Part shown: positions 1 through 7,741 of the stretch, in pieces | How positions within the stretch are numbered: position 1 is the first letter of the stretch | Layout of the letters: each line of letters opens with the position of its first letter | DNA from: CAVZCC01 sp963773765 | Lineage (GTDB): Bacteria > Actinomycetota > Acidimicrobiia > Acidimicrobiales > Microtrichaceae | Direction of reading: 5' to 3' | Assembly: GCA_963773765.1 (NCBI GenBank) | Contig: CAVZCC010000008.1 | Coordinates: 372,001-436,000 of the forward strand | DNA length: 64,000 nucleotides | Notes under the pieces: model-generated | Database searches by the model: none | The model's input: only the letters and a program-made list of their open reading frames with translations | Told to the model about the DNA's origin: nothing | Made by a program: the position numbers and the translations under genes

Positions 1-840
1 GATGCGGTTGAGCACCTCGAAGCCGTAGTTGGTCCACAACTCGTCCTGACGGAACTCCGCCAGCCGCGACCGGGGCGCCGGCGCCTCGTGGTTCCGGCGG
101 TTCGACTTGGTCAGCGCCCAGCCGGTGTGCGGCACCCAGAAGAACTCGTAGTGGTCGTGGTTGCGGATCAGCGCGTCGAAGTCCTCGAGCACCTCGTCGA
201 CCCGACGGGGCTCCTCCACCGCGTGGAGCTGGAAGGCGGGCACCACCCGGAGCGTGATCGTGGACACCAGGCCCAGCGCGCCCACACCGACGCGTGCCGC
301 GGCCAGGACCTGCGGGTTCTGGTCCGCGCTGCACTCGAGCACCCGCCCCGATCCGTCGATCAGGCGCATGGCCACGATGCCGCTGGACAGGTTCCCGAAC
401 GACAGGCCGGTGCCGTGCGTGGCCGTCGCCGTGGCTCCGGCCAGGGACTGGACGTCGATGTCGCCCAGGTTCGCGAAGGCCAGGCCCCGGGCCCAGAGGA
501 ACTCCGAGATGGCCCGGAGGCGGGCGCCGGCCTGCACGGTGACGGTGCAGGCCTCGCGGTCGACCTCCAGGATCCGCCCGTAGTCGGCGAGGTCCAACAG
601 GATGCCGTCGGTCAGCGCCGTGTCCGTGAAGGAGTGCCCGGCCCCGACGGCCTTGACGGTCAGGCCGGCCGCGGCGGCGTCGGCGACGATGCGGCACAGC
701 TCCGGTTCCGAGGTCGGGCGCATGACCGGAACACGGCAGCGCTGGTTGCCGGCCCAGTTGGACCACACCCGCACCTTGGGTTCGGACGCGACGAGGGCCC
801 CCTGGCGGGGGCCCTCGTCGGAGATCGGGGTGACGCTCAC
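1..840 (-). CDS. FAD-linked sugar-lactone/alditol oxidase, 3' part missing
   Basis: N-terminal 280 residues of a VAO-type FAD oxidase of the D-arabinono-1,4-lactone oxidase / L-gulonolactone oxidase family; the gene runs off the window edge. The N-terminus has the family's NWAGNQ stretch and the flavin-binding GAGHSF motif, whose His is the covalent FAD site in related alditol oxidases. The substrate cannot be told. A GTG at 840-838 overlaps the etfA stop. That start would put the perfect 14-bp hairpin 789-820 inside the coding region; an internal GTG at 774 or 768, just before the conserved domain, avoids this and may be the real start. It is last in a minus-strand series GGDEF/EAL - etfB - etfA - oxidase; a shared pathway with ETF is inference only. 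Confidence 0.82.
   Translation of the reverse strand, partial: MSVTPISDEGPRQGALVASEPKVRVWSNWAGNQRCRVPVMRPTSEPELCRIVADAAAAGLTVKAVGAGHSFTDTALTDGILLDLADYGRILEVDREACTVTVQAGARLRAISEFLWARGLAFANLGDIDVQSLAGATATATHGTGLSFGNLSSGIVAMRLIDGSGRVLECSADQNPQVLAAARVGVGALGLVSTITLRVVPAFQLHAVEEPRRVDEVLEDFDALIRNHDHYEFFWVPHTGWALTKSNRRNHEAPAPRSRLAEFRQDELWTNYGFEVLNRI
789..820 (-). terminator. Perfect 14-bp hairpin after etfA
   Basis: Arms 789-802 and 807-820 are exact reverse complements around a 4-nt TGGC loop, 17 bases after the etfA stop. It has the shape of a strong intrinsic terminator or attenuator but no T tract. It also lies within the first codons of the next gene if that starts at 840, so it may hold downstream expression low. 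Confidence 0.6.
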
Positions 841-1799
841 CGGTTCTGGAGCGCCTCGATCAACTTGGGCAGGACCTTGTGCACGTCCCCGACGATGCCG
901 AGGTCGGCCACCGAGAAGATCGGCGCCTCCGGGTCCTTGTTGATGGCGATGATGTTCTTGGAGCCCTTCATGCCCACCAGGTGCTGGGTGGCTCCGGAGA
1001 TGCCCGCAGCGATGTACACGTTGGGCTTGACGACCTTGCCGGTCTGGCCCACCTGGTAGGAGTAGGGCACCCAGCCGGCGTCCACGATGGCCCGGGAGGC
1101 ACCGGGCGCTGCGCCCAGGGCCTTGGCCAGGGTCTCCACCAGCTCGTAGTTGTCCTTCTCCCCCAGGCCGCGGCCGCCGGAGACGACGACGTCGGCGTCG
1201 TCCAGGCTGGGACCGGTCTGCTCCTCGACGAAGCGGTTGGTCACCGTGGCCGTGCCGGTGGCACCGAGGTCGGGGACCGTGAGGTCCTCCACCGCAGCGG
1301 CGCCGCCGCCGGACTCCTCGGCCGCGAACGACTTGGGCCGGATCAGGAAGATGTTGACCTTGTCGGTCGTGAACTTGGTGAACACGTTGGTCGTGCCACC
1401 GAAGATCGGCTCGACGCCGGCCAGCCCTCCGTCACGCTCGACCAGGTCCACCACGTTGGTGATGACCGGGGCGTCGAGCTTGGCCGACAGACGACCGGCG
1501 ACGTCACGGCCGTCGTAGCTGGTGGCCAGGAACACGGCGTCGGGGCCGTTGCCGGCCTCCACCGCGGCGGCGATGGCGGCCGCCACCGGCGCGCCGAGCA
1601 GCGTGCCCTCGGTGCCGGGAACGTTCAGCGCCCTGGTCGCCCCGTTGGCGCCCACCGCAGCGGCGACGTCGTTGCCGGACACGGTCACGACCTCGACCGT
1701 GTCGGCCAGCTCACGGGCCTTGGCCAGCATCTCGAGCGTGGTGTTGGACACCGCACCGTCAGCCGCTTCGGCGAACACCCAGATCTTGGAAACAGTCAT
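837..1799 (-). CDS. etfA: Electron transfer flavoprotein, alpha subunit
   Basis: Protein of 320 residues, normal for ETF-alpha. It forms the FAD-carrying half of the cytoplasmic ETF heterodimer, which takes electrons from acyl-CoA and other dehydrogenases and passes them to the quinone pool. The C-terminal FAD domain shows SGGRGLG (about 207-213), VGQTGKVV (250-257), GISGATQH (266-273) and NKDPEAPIF (287-295). The ATG at 1799 is preceded by a GA-rich stretch that can act as ribosome binding site; a longer upstream reading overlaps etfB and is not credible. The stop overlaps a possible start of the following oxidase gene. etfB lies 32 bases upstream, the usual B-A order. Enoyl-CoA hydratase genes at 48-53 kb fit a fatty-acid-oxidising cell. 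Confidence 0.95.
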   Translation of the reverse strand: MTVSKIWVFAEAADGAVSNTTLEMLAKARELADTVEVVTVSGNDVAAAVGANGATRALNVPGTEGTLLGAPVAAAIAAAVEAGNGPDAVFLATSYDGRDVAGRLSAKLDAPVITNVVDLVERDGGLAGVEPIFGGTTNVFTKFTTDKVNIFLIRPKSFAAEESGGGAAAVEDLTVPDLGATGTATVTNRFVEEQTGPSLDDADVVVSGGRGLGEKDNYELVETLAKALGAAPGASRAIVDAGWVPYSYQVGQTGKVVKPNVYIAAGISGATQHLVGMKGSKNIIAINKDPEAPIFSVADLGIVGDVHKVLPKLIEALQNR

Positions 1800-1831
1800 C
1801 TCTCGTCTCTCTCTTCTCTCGGTGTCCGGCC

Positions 1832-2614
1832 TCAGATGACCTTGAGCTCGGCCAGGAAGTCCACGACCTTCTGGAAGCCCTCGCCGTCGTCCTCGATGAT
1901 CGTGCCGGCCTCTCGGGCCTCGGCCTCGGCGACCTCGATGATCTCCTGGCCGCCTCCGGTCCAGCCGACCTGCGAGGCGTCGAGCCCCAGGTCGGCGACG
2001 GTGACCTCGTCCACGGGCTTGGACTTGGCGGCCATGATGCCCTTGAACGACGGGTAGCGGGGCTCCACCACACCGGCGGTCACGGAGACCACGGCGGGCA
2101 GCGGGCACTCGACGTCGTCGTAGCCGGCCTCGGTCTGGCGCTGCACCTTGGCCTGGCCGCCGTCGATGGCGATCGACTTGGCGAAGGTGACCGACGGCAG
2201 GTTGAGGAGCTCGGCCAGCTGCCCGGGCACCGTGCCGGTGTAGCCGTCGGACGACTCGGTGGCGGTGAGGATCAGGTCGGCCTGGCCGGCGCGCTCCACG
2301 GCCTTGGCCAGGACCTTGGCCGTGCCCAGGGCGTCGGTGCCCTTCAGGGCGTCATCGGACACGAGCACGGCCTTGGCCGCTCCCATGGCCAGCGCGGTGC
2401 GCAGCCCGCCCACCTCGCTGTTGGGCGCCATCGAGACGAGGGTGACCTCGCCCCCACCTGCGGCGTCCACCAGCTGGAGGGCCATCTCGACGCCGTAGCT
2501 GTCCGACTCGTCGAGAATGAGCTTGCCGTCCCGCTTGAGGGTCTTGGTTGTGGGATCCAACGCGCCCGGGTCGGCCGGGTCGGGGATCTGCTTCACGCAC
2601 ACGACGACGTTCAT
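1832..2614 (-). CDS. etfB: Electron transfer flavoprotein, beta subunit
   Basis: Protein of 260 residues, the usual ETF-beta length. It starts MNVVVCVKQIPD, typical of the family, and contains SYGVEMALQL and the AMP-binding region around residues 100-135 (ATESSDGYTG). It is the AMP-binding partner of EtfA. The ATG at 2614 lies only 20 bases after the stop of the GGDEF/EAL gene on the same strand, with no terminator between, so the two are probably co-transcribed. I see no strong Shine-Dalgarno sequence before the ATG, which fits translation coupled to the upstream gene. Confidence 0.95.
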   Translation of the reverse strand: MNVVVCVKQIPDPADPGALDPTTKTLKRDGKLILDESDSYGVEMALQLVDAAGGGEVTLVSMAPNSEVGGLRTALAMGAAKAVLVSDDALKGTDALGTAKVLAKAVERAGQADLILTATESSDGYTGTVPGQLAELLNLPSVTFAKSIAIDGGQAKVQRQTEAGYDDVECPLPAVVSVTAGVVEPRYPSFKGIMAAKSKPVDEVTVADLGLDASQVGWTGGGQEIIEVAEAEAREAGTIIEDDGEGFQKVVDFLAELKVI

Positions 2615-2634
2615 GCGCGGAAGTCTGCCGCGGC

Positions 2635-5379
2635 CTACCCGTGGGTCACAAAAGCACCCCGGAGGAGGTCCTCCACCTCGGCGGCCGGAACGGGCCGGCT
2701 GAACAGGAAGCCCTGGCCGACGGTGCAGCCCAGCTCCGCCACCGTGCGGAGCTGGAGCGGCGTCTCGATGCCCTCGGCCACCACATCCAGGTCCATGCGG
2801 TCCGCCAGGTGCAGCACGGCCGCGATGATGGCGGCGTTCATGGGGTTGTCCGGGGCCTGTTCCACGAACGACCGGTCGATCTTGATCATGTCGGCCGGCA
2901 GCTCGGCCAGGCGGGCCAGCGACGAGTAGCCCGTCCCGAAGTCGTCGATGGCCAGGCGGACGCCGGCGTCCTGGAGGCGTTGGACGGCGATGGCGGCAGC
3001 GCCGGTGGCCCGGACCAGGGTGGTCTCGGTCAGTTCCACGATCAGGTTGGCGGTCGGCACGCCATGGGCGGCCAGGCGGTCCAGCACCAGGTCCGCGGCC
3101 CCCACGTCGGCGATCTGGCGACCGGACAGGTTGAGCGTGAGGTACAGGTCGGGGTGCTCGGCGTGCCACCGCCCCAGCTGGCCGCACGCCTCCTCCACCA
3201 CCCACTGGCCGATCCGCACGATCTGGCCGGAGCGCTCGGCCGCGTCCAGGAAGTCGCCGGGCGGGACCAGTCCCCTGGTCGGGTGCTGGATGCGGACCAA
3301 CGCCTCCACGCCCACCACCGCCAGGGACCCGAGGGCCACGATCGGCTGGTAGTGCAGCACCAGGTGGCCGTCGTCGAGCGCCGCCTCGATCTCCTCCCGC
3401 AGCGCGGCCTCGGAACGGGCCCGCTCGTCCATCGACCGGTCGTAGACCTCCCAGCGGTTCCGCCCCGCGTCCTTGGCCCGGTACATGGCCAGGTCGGCCC
3501 GCCGCAGGAGCTCATCGGCCCACAGGACGCCGTCATCGCTCGAGACCGTCGCCACACCGATGCTCACCGATGTCCCCACCGTGAGGCCCGCGATGTGGAA
3601 CGGAGGGGCCAGGAGGTCGCAGATCCGCTGCGCCACCCGCCCGGCCTCGAGCCGGTCACCGACGTCGTCGAGGAGGAGCACGAACTCGTCGCCCCCGACA
3701 CGGGCGCACAGGTCGCTGTCCCGGAGCACGCCCTGCAGCCGCAGGGCGACGCCGGCCAGCAGCTGGTCGCCGACCTCGTGGCCGAGGGAGTCGTTGACCT
3801 CCTTGAACGTGTCGAGGTCCAGGTAGAGCAGCCCCATGACGCTGTGGTCCTGCTTCACCCGCTCCAGGCCGGCATCGACGTGCTCGAACAGGGCGTAGCG
3901 GTTGGCGGTCCGGGTCAGGGGGTCCTGGCGGGCACGGCGGGTGAGCTCCTCCTCGGCGGCCTTGCGGGCCGTGATGTCGGAGATGGCGATGAGGGCACCG
4001 GTGTAGGTCCCGCTCTCGTCGAACTGGGCCACGGAGCTGCCCCCGACCCACCGCTGGCCGCCGCCGGTGTGGCGGATGCGCGTCTCCACGCTCAGCACCT
4101 CGCCGTTGGAGCGGGCCGGGACCCAGGCCTCCCGGAGGCGCTCGAGCTCCACGACCGGGAACACCGACACCCAGCCGTGCCCGCGTGAGGCCGCGCCGTC
4201 CTGTCCGGTCAGCTGCGCCCACCGGTCGTTGGCGAAGGTGCAGTTCCCGACGTCGTCGATCTGGAGGATGGCCATGGGCGCGGCGCGCGCCAACTCGCGG
4301 AACCGCTCCACGGCCTGGCGCTCCTGCTGGGCCCGGAGCTGGCGCCGGGTCGACTCGTGGCGCTCCAGGACCTGGCGGACCAGGGTGAGGTCCCGCTCGA
4401 CGAACAGGGGTCGCTCAGGGTCGAAGCGGGCCACCATCACCGCGCCCCACCGGTCACCGGAACGGGCCCACGGCACGCAGACGACCGACGTCGGCAGGTA
4501 GGCCGCGACCTCCGGACGGGACTCCTCGGGCAGGTCGTTCAGCAGTGCCGGACCGGCCACGTCCTGGATCAGGAGCGGCTCCCCGGTCCGGATCACGGTG
4601 CTCACCGGCGACTCGTCGGACTCGCTGAGGGGTTCGTCGCGGAAGAGCTGCTCCACCACCCGGACCCGGAACGGGTCGGGCGAGTCCACCGCGGCCAGGC
4701 GGAAGCCGCCGGCCTCGGTGGGCTCCACCACCATCGCCAGCTCCCCCACCTCACGGCCCAGGAAGCGCGCCAGCGAGGCCACCACCTCGTCCGGCTCGGT
4801 CACCTGCTGCAGCGCCACCGTGACGCCGTCGATCTGCTGCAGCACGGCGGAGTAGGCGGCCAGCGACTCGAGCGACTCGGCCAATGCCTCCTGGGTCCGC
4901 ATGGCGTCGGACAGGTCGGTGTGCACACCGACGAACCGGACCGGCACGCCGGCGTCGTCCCGGATGGCGAAGCCGCGGCTGCGCACCCACACGGTGGACC
5001 CGTCGCGGTGCCGGTAGCGCAGCACCTGGTCGTAGGGCTGGGCCGGGTCGGCCAGGTGGCGGTGGAACGCCTCCTCCGCCAGCACGGCGTCGCCGGGGTC
5101 GACCGAGTCGCGCATGAAGTCGGCGCCCTCCACCGGCAGGTCGCCGTATCCCAGCAGGGCCCGGAACCGGTCCGTCATCCAGACGTGCTCGGGGTGTTCC
5201 AGGTCCCAGATCCACATCCCGTCCAGGGAGCCGTTCTCCAGGAACGCGACCAGCTCGCGGGTGGAGCGCACCCGTTCGAACAGCTCGGTGGCCAGGTAGT
5301 GCTCAGGCTCCCCGGACCGGGTGGGCGGGTCCGGGCGCGTGGGGTCGGCCGCTGGCCCATCCGTGTGGGAACCGGGCAC
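2635..5379 (-). CDS. PAS-GAF-PAS-GGDEF-EAL cyclic-di-GMP enzyme
   Basis: Predicted 914-residue cytoplasmic c-di-GMP turnover protein. Order of domains by eye: a PAS domain about 45-160, a GAF domain about 185-335, a second PAS about 360-475, a GGDEF domain about 480-650 and an EAL domain about 660-905. The diguanylate cyclase motif GGDEF is intact at 562-566, with an inhibitory-site RxxD (553-556) five residues before it. The EAL motif (692-694), NLSGRQ, ELTET, DDFGTGYSSL and IKIDRSF are also intact, so both synthesis and hydrolysis are possible. No membrane segment is seen. I chose GTG 5379 because AGGAGGGGAGG lies just before it; longer versions run antisense into the lipid kinase. It leads the etfBA gene series. 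Confidence 0.9.
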   Translation of the reverse strand: MPGSHTDGPAADPTRPDPPTRSGEPEHYLATELFERVRSTRELVAFLENGSLDGMWIWDLEHPEHVWMTDRFRALLGYGDLPVEGADFMRDSVDPGDAVLAEEAFHRHLADPAQPYDQVLRYRHRDGSTVWVRSRGFAIRDDAGVPVRFVGVHTDLSDAMRTQEALAESLESLAAYSAVLQQIDGVTVALQQVTEPDEVVASLARFLGREVGELAMVVEPTEAGGFRLAAVDSPDPFRVRVVEQLFRDEPLSESDESPVSTVIRTGEPLLIQDVAGPALLNDLPEESRPEVAAYLPTSVVCVPWARSGDRWGAVMVARFDPERPLFVERDLTLVRQVLERHESTRRQLRAQQERQAVERFRELARAAPMAILQIDDVGNCTFANDRWAQLTGQDGAASRGHGWVSVFPVVELERLREAWVPARSNGEVLSVETRIRHTGGGQRWVGGSSVAQFDESGTYTGALIAISDITARKAAEEELTRRARQDPLTRTANRYALFEHVDAGLERVKQDHSVMGLLYLDLDTFKEVNDSLGHEVGDQLLAGVALRLQGVLRDSDLCARVGGDEFVLLLDDVGDRLEAGRVAQRICDLLAPPFHIAGLTVGTSVSIGVATVSSDDGVLWADELLRRADLAMYRAKDAGRNRWEVYDRSMDERARSEAALREEIEAALDDGHLVLHYQPIVALGSLAVVGVEALVRIQHPTRGLVPPGDFLDAAERSGQIVRIGQWVVEEACGQLGRWHAEHPDLYLTLNLSGRQIADVGAADLVLDRLAAHGVPTANLIVELTETTLVRATGAAAIAVQRLQDAGVRLAIDDFGTGYSSLARLAELPADMIKIDRSFVEQAPDNPMNAAIIAAVLHLADRMDLDVVAEGIETPLQLRTVAELGCTVGQGFLFSRPVPAAEVEDLLRGAFVTHG

Positions 5380-5396
5380 CGGACCTCCCCTCCTGT

Positions 5397-5446
5397 CCCG
5401 CGACGTCACCCGTCGCGGGCGGTCCACCCCGGGACCGGGGCGGACC
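5397..5446 (-). promoter_or_regulatory. Double hairpin in the leader of the GGDEF/EAL - etf operon
   Basis: Two stem-loops stand directly upstream of the ribosome binding site of the GGDEF/EAL gene: a perfect 9-bp stem (5397-5405 with 5411-5419, loop TCACC), and a GGTCC/GGACC plus CCCC/GGGG stem at 5422-5446. They lie in the 157-base divergent spacer shared with the lipid kinase. Role unknown: leader structure, operator or attenuator. I do not recognise a known riboswitch consensus. Confidence 0.4.
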
Positions 5447-5536
5447 CTGATCCCATCGGCGCGCTCGGAGCCGGTGTTGAGCGAACTCCCGGGATCCGAC
5501 CTCGCCCGGAACCCGCCCCGTTGGGAGACTGCAGGC

Positions 5537-6496
5537 ATGCGGGTCCTCCTGGTGGTCAACGCGGCGGCGTCCTCGGTGACGGCCCGGCGCCGGGTCCTGG
5601 TCCGCAAGGCGCTGTCCAGGGGCAACGACGTGATCCTGGTGCAGACCGAACGTCGGGGCCACGCGACCGCCCTGGCCCGGGCCGCCGTGCGCAACGGCAC
5701 CGAGTGCGTGGTGGTGCTCGGGGGCGACGGCACCCTGAACGAGGTGGCCTCCGCGGTGTCGGGCACCTCCTGTGCGCTGGCCGCGCTGCCCGGGGGATCC
5801 ACCAACGTGTTCGCCCGCACCCTCGGCCTGCCGGAGGACCCGGTGCGGGCGGCGGAGGTCACCGCGGCGTCGTTGGCGGCGGGATCCATCCGGCCCGTCG
5901 GCATCGGCGAGGTCAACGGCCGGCCGTTCATGTTCCACACCGGGGTCGGGTGGGACGCGGCGCTGGTGGCAGAGGTGGAGCGCCGGGGCCGGCTCAAGCG
6001 CTACGCCAACCACCTGCTCTACATCTGGGCCGGCCTCCGCACCTTCCTCCGCACCTACGACCGGGTCCACCCCCACTTCCAGGTCTGCTTCGGTCCCGAC
6101 GACCGCATCGACGACGCCTTCTTCAGCGTGGTGCTCAACAGCGACCCGTACACCTTCGTCGGCGGGCGGCCCTTCTCCATCTCCCCGGCTGCGGACATGC
6201 AGCGCCCGTTCGTGGTCGTCACCCTGCGGTCGATGGCGGTGCGCCACTTCCTGCCCGTCATGTTCCGCGCCCTGCGGGACCGCTCGGGCCTGCGGTCGGG
6301 CCGTTGGGTGGACGTGCGCACCGACGTCCGGTCGGTGACGATGCACCGCCGGACGACGATGCCGTACCAGGTCGACGGCGATCACCTGGGACAGGTCGAC
6401 GAGCTCCGGTTCGAACACCGGCCCGACGCGGTCCGCCTGGTGGTGCCGGTCGGGTGGCGGGACACCCCGGACCGGGCCCGGGGCCCGGGGGGCTGA
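5537..6496 (+). CDS. Diacylglycerol/lipid kinase family protein
   Basis: Protein of 319 residues of the DAGK catalytic-domain family (YegS/DgkB type). The nucleotide-binding motif VVLGGDGTLNEV is at about residues 58-69, followed by LPGGSTNVFARTLGLP, where substrate and ATP loops of the family meet. These enzymes phosphorylate diacylglycerol or related lipids, or sphingoid-like substrates; the exact lipid cannot be told. ATG 5537 has GGGAG upstream. The gene is convergent with a glycerophosphodiester phosphodiesterase, another lipid-metabolism gene, with 29 bases between the stops. Confidence 0.88.
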   Translation: MRVLLVVNAAASSVTARRRVLVRKALSRGNDVILVQTERRGHATALARAAVRNGTECVVVLGGDGTLNEVASAVSGTSCALAALPGGSTNVFARTLGLPEDPVRAAEVTAASLAAGSIRPVGIGEVNGRPFMFHTGVGWDAALVAEVERRGRLKRYANHLLYIWAGLRTFLRTYDRVHPHFQVCFGPDDRIDDAFFSVVLNSDPYTFVGGRPFSISPAADMQRPFVVVTLRSMAVRHFLPVMFRALRDRSGLRSGRWVDVRTDVRSVTMHRRTTMPYQVDGDHLGQVDELRFEHRPDAVRLVVPVGWRDTPDRARGPGG

Positions 6497-6497
6497 T

Positions 6498-6549
6498 CCT
6501 CAGCCCCGTCCCAGGGCCCTGCGCCTCAGCCCCGTCCCAGGGCCCTGCG
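6498..6549. repeat. 26-bp perfect tandem duplication spanning the phosphodiesterase stop
   Basis: Positions 6498-6523 and 6524-6549 are identical 26-mers. On the minus strand each copy holds the end of the phosphodiesterase coding sequence plus its TGA; only the 6524-6549 copy is in frame, and the other is a non-coding echo in the gap to the lipid kinase stop. Confidence 0.95.
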
Positions 6550-7245
6550 GGCCAGCCGGGGCACGTTCGTCACGATCCCGTCCACCCCCAGCAGCCCCAG
6601 GGCCTGGATCCGGTCGTGCTCGTCGACGGTCCAGGTGTTGATCCGCAGGCCGAGCCGGTGGCAGCGGTCCGCGAGCGCGGCGTCCACGAACGGGTCCCAG
6701 GGGTGCAGCGCCTGGTGGCCGGCCTCGGCCGCCCGCTCCGGGGCATCGGGCACGGCGTTGAGGTCGAACACCAGGAAGCCGGTGGCGAGCGCCTGGTCCC
6801 GGGCCCGGACGCGTTCCAGGGTGGGCCAGTCGAAGCACGACACCAGGACCTCCTCCTCCACCCCGGCTGCGGCGCGGGCCGCGAGCAGTCCGGTCACCGA
6901 GTCCGCCACCTCCAGGCCGTGCGGGACGTGGTCCCCGCCCAGGTCACCCGGCGAGTTCTTGATCTCCACGTTCACCCCCATCCCTGCGCACGCATCCAGC
7001 GCCTGGTCCAGGAGCGGCACCTCCGGCGGTCGTTCGTCACCCGCGGTGTCCCAGATCGTTCTGCCATCCCGATACCACGGATCGTGGTGAACGATCAGTG
7101 AGCCGTCGGAGGCCAGGCGGACGTCCAGTTCCACCCAGTCCGCCCCTTGTTCACGGGCCCCGACGAAGGCTTCGACCGTGTTCTCCGGGTGGTCGGCCGA
7201 CGCCCCCCGGTGGCCGATGATGAGCAGTTCTCCCTGTCCGGACAT
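6526..7245 (-). CDS. Glycerophosphodiester phosphodiesterase
   Basis: Protein of 239 residues of the GDPD family (UgpQ/GlpQ type), which hydrolyses glycerophosphodiesters to glycerol-3-phosphate and an alcohol. Active-site motifs are in order: IGHRGAS near residue 10, PENTVEAF, ELDVRLASDG (metal-binding Glu/Asp), VHHDPW, VEIKN and the C-terminal INTWTVD. No signal peptide is seen, so a cytoplasmic form is likely. ATG 7245 sits at the edge of the whiB1 promoter region. The last codons and stop lie inside a 26-bp tandem duplication. Confidence 0.9.
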   Translation of the reverse strand: MSGQGELLIIGHRGASADHPENTVEAFVGAREQGADWVELDVRLASDGSLIVHHDPWYRDGRTIWDTAGDERPPEVPLLDQALDACAGMGVNVEIKNSPGDLGGDHVPHGLEVADSVTGLLAARAAAGVEEEVLVSCFDWPTLERVRARDQALATGFLVFDLNAVPDAPERAAEAGHQALHPWDPFVDAALADRCHRLGLRINTWTVDEHDRIQALGLLGVDGIVTNVPRLARRALGRG

Positions 7246-7262
7246 CTTCCCGAAACTTTTCC

Positions 7263-7318
7263 TTTACACGTTGAGTGGTCGACGGTAGGTTCGAGCTTGT
7301 TCACGGATTCACAAGTTC
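7263..7318 (+). promoter_or_regulatory. Candidate whiB1 promoter and operator
   Basis: A TTTACA (7263-7268) and TAGGTT (7286-7291) separated by 17 bases resemble a principal sigma -35/-10 pair. Just downstream is an inverted repeat GAGCTTGT - 10 nt - ACAAGTTC (7293-7300 and 7311-7318, one mismatch) that would overlap the transcription start, as a repressor site would. The stretch is clearly more A+T-rich than its surroundings, and leaves a 5' leader of roughly 110 nt. Confidence 0.45.
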
Positions 7319-7407
7319 CCAGCTCCTCAGAGCGGGAAACCAGGTCCGGGACATCATGCACCGGGGCGTGTTCTGGAACGCGTCCATGACCATCTACGGA
7401 GGAAACC

Positions 7408-7713
7408 GTGGCCCTCACCTCGAGCCGCAGCCTGAACGTGGCCACCGACGACTGGCGGACCGTGTCCGCGTGCAGCGACACCGACCCGGGGCTCTTCTTC
7501 CCCGTCGGCACCACCGGTCCGGCCCTCGAGCAGATCGCCGCGGCCAAGGCCGTGTGTGACACCTGCGACGCCAAGACGCCGTGCCTGCAGTTCGCCCTCT
7601 CCACCAACCAGGACTCCGGGGTCTGGGGCGGCACCTCCGAGGAGGAGCGCCGCAAGCTCCGCCGGGCCTACGTCGCCCGCCAGCGCCAGGCCGCAGCAGC
7701 AGCTGCCAGCTGA
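7408..7713 (+). CDS. whiB1: WhiB-family iron-sulfur regulator
   Basis: Protein of 101 residues with the Wbl signature: four cysteines at 22, 50, 53 and 59 that hold a [4Fe-4S] cluster, then GVWGG at 71-75 and a basic C-terminal tail (EEERRKLRRAYVARQR). Wbl proteins bind sigma A region 4 and/or DNA and respond to NO or redox change. The GTG start at 7408 has GGAGGAAACC before it. The assignment to whiB1 rests on family plus context: in Mycobacterium whiB1 also faces pdtaS convergently, as here. The 162-base upstream region holds a candidate promoter and inverted repeat. Confidence 0.88.
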   Translation: MALTSSRSLNVATDDWRTVSACSDTDPGLFFPVGTTGPALEQIAAAKAVCDTCDAKTPCLQFALSTNQDSGVWGGTSEEERRKLRRAYVARQRQAAAAAAS

Positions 7714-7741
7714 CCCGGCGGGCGTGACACCCACGCCCCCC

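Noticed and set aside
5397..5446. c-di-GMP (GEMM) riboswitch before the GGDEF/EAL gene
   Set aside because: The two hairpins lack the GEMM tetraloop-receptor consensus; kept only as leader structure.
5380..5997. Longer start for the GGDEF/EAL gene
   Set aside because: The extra 206 codons are antisense to the lipid kinase and have no domain; GTG 5379 has a strong ribosome binding site.
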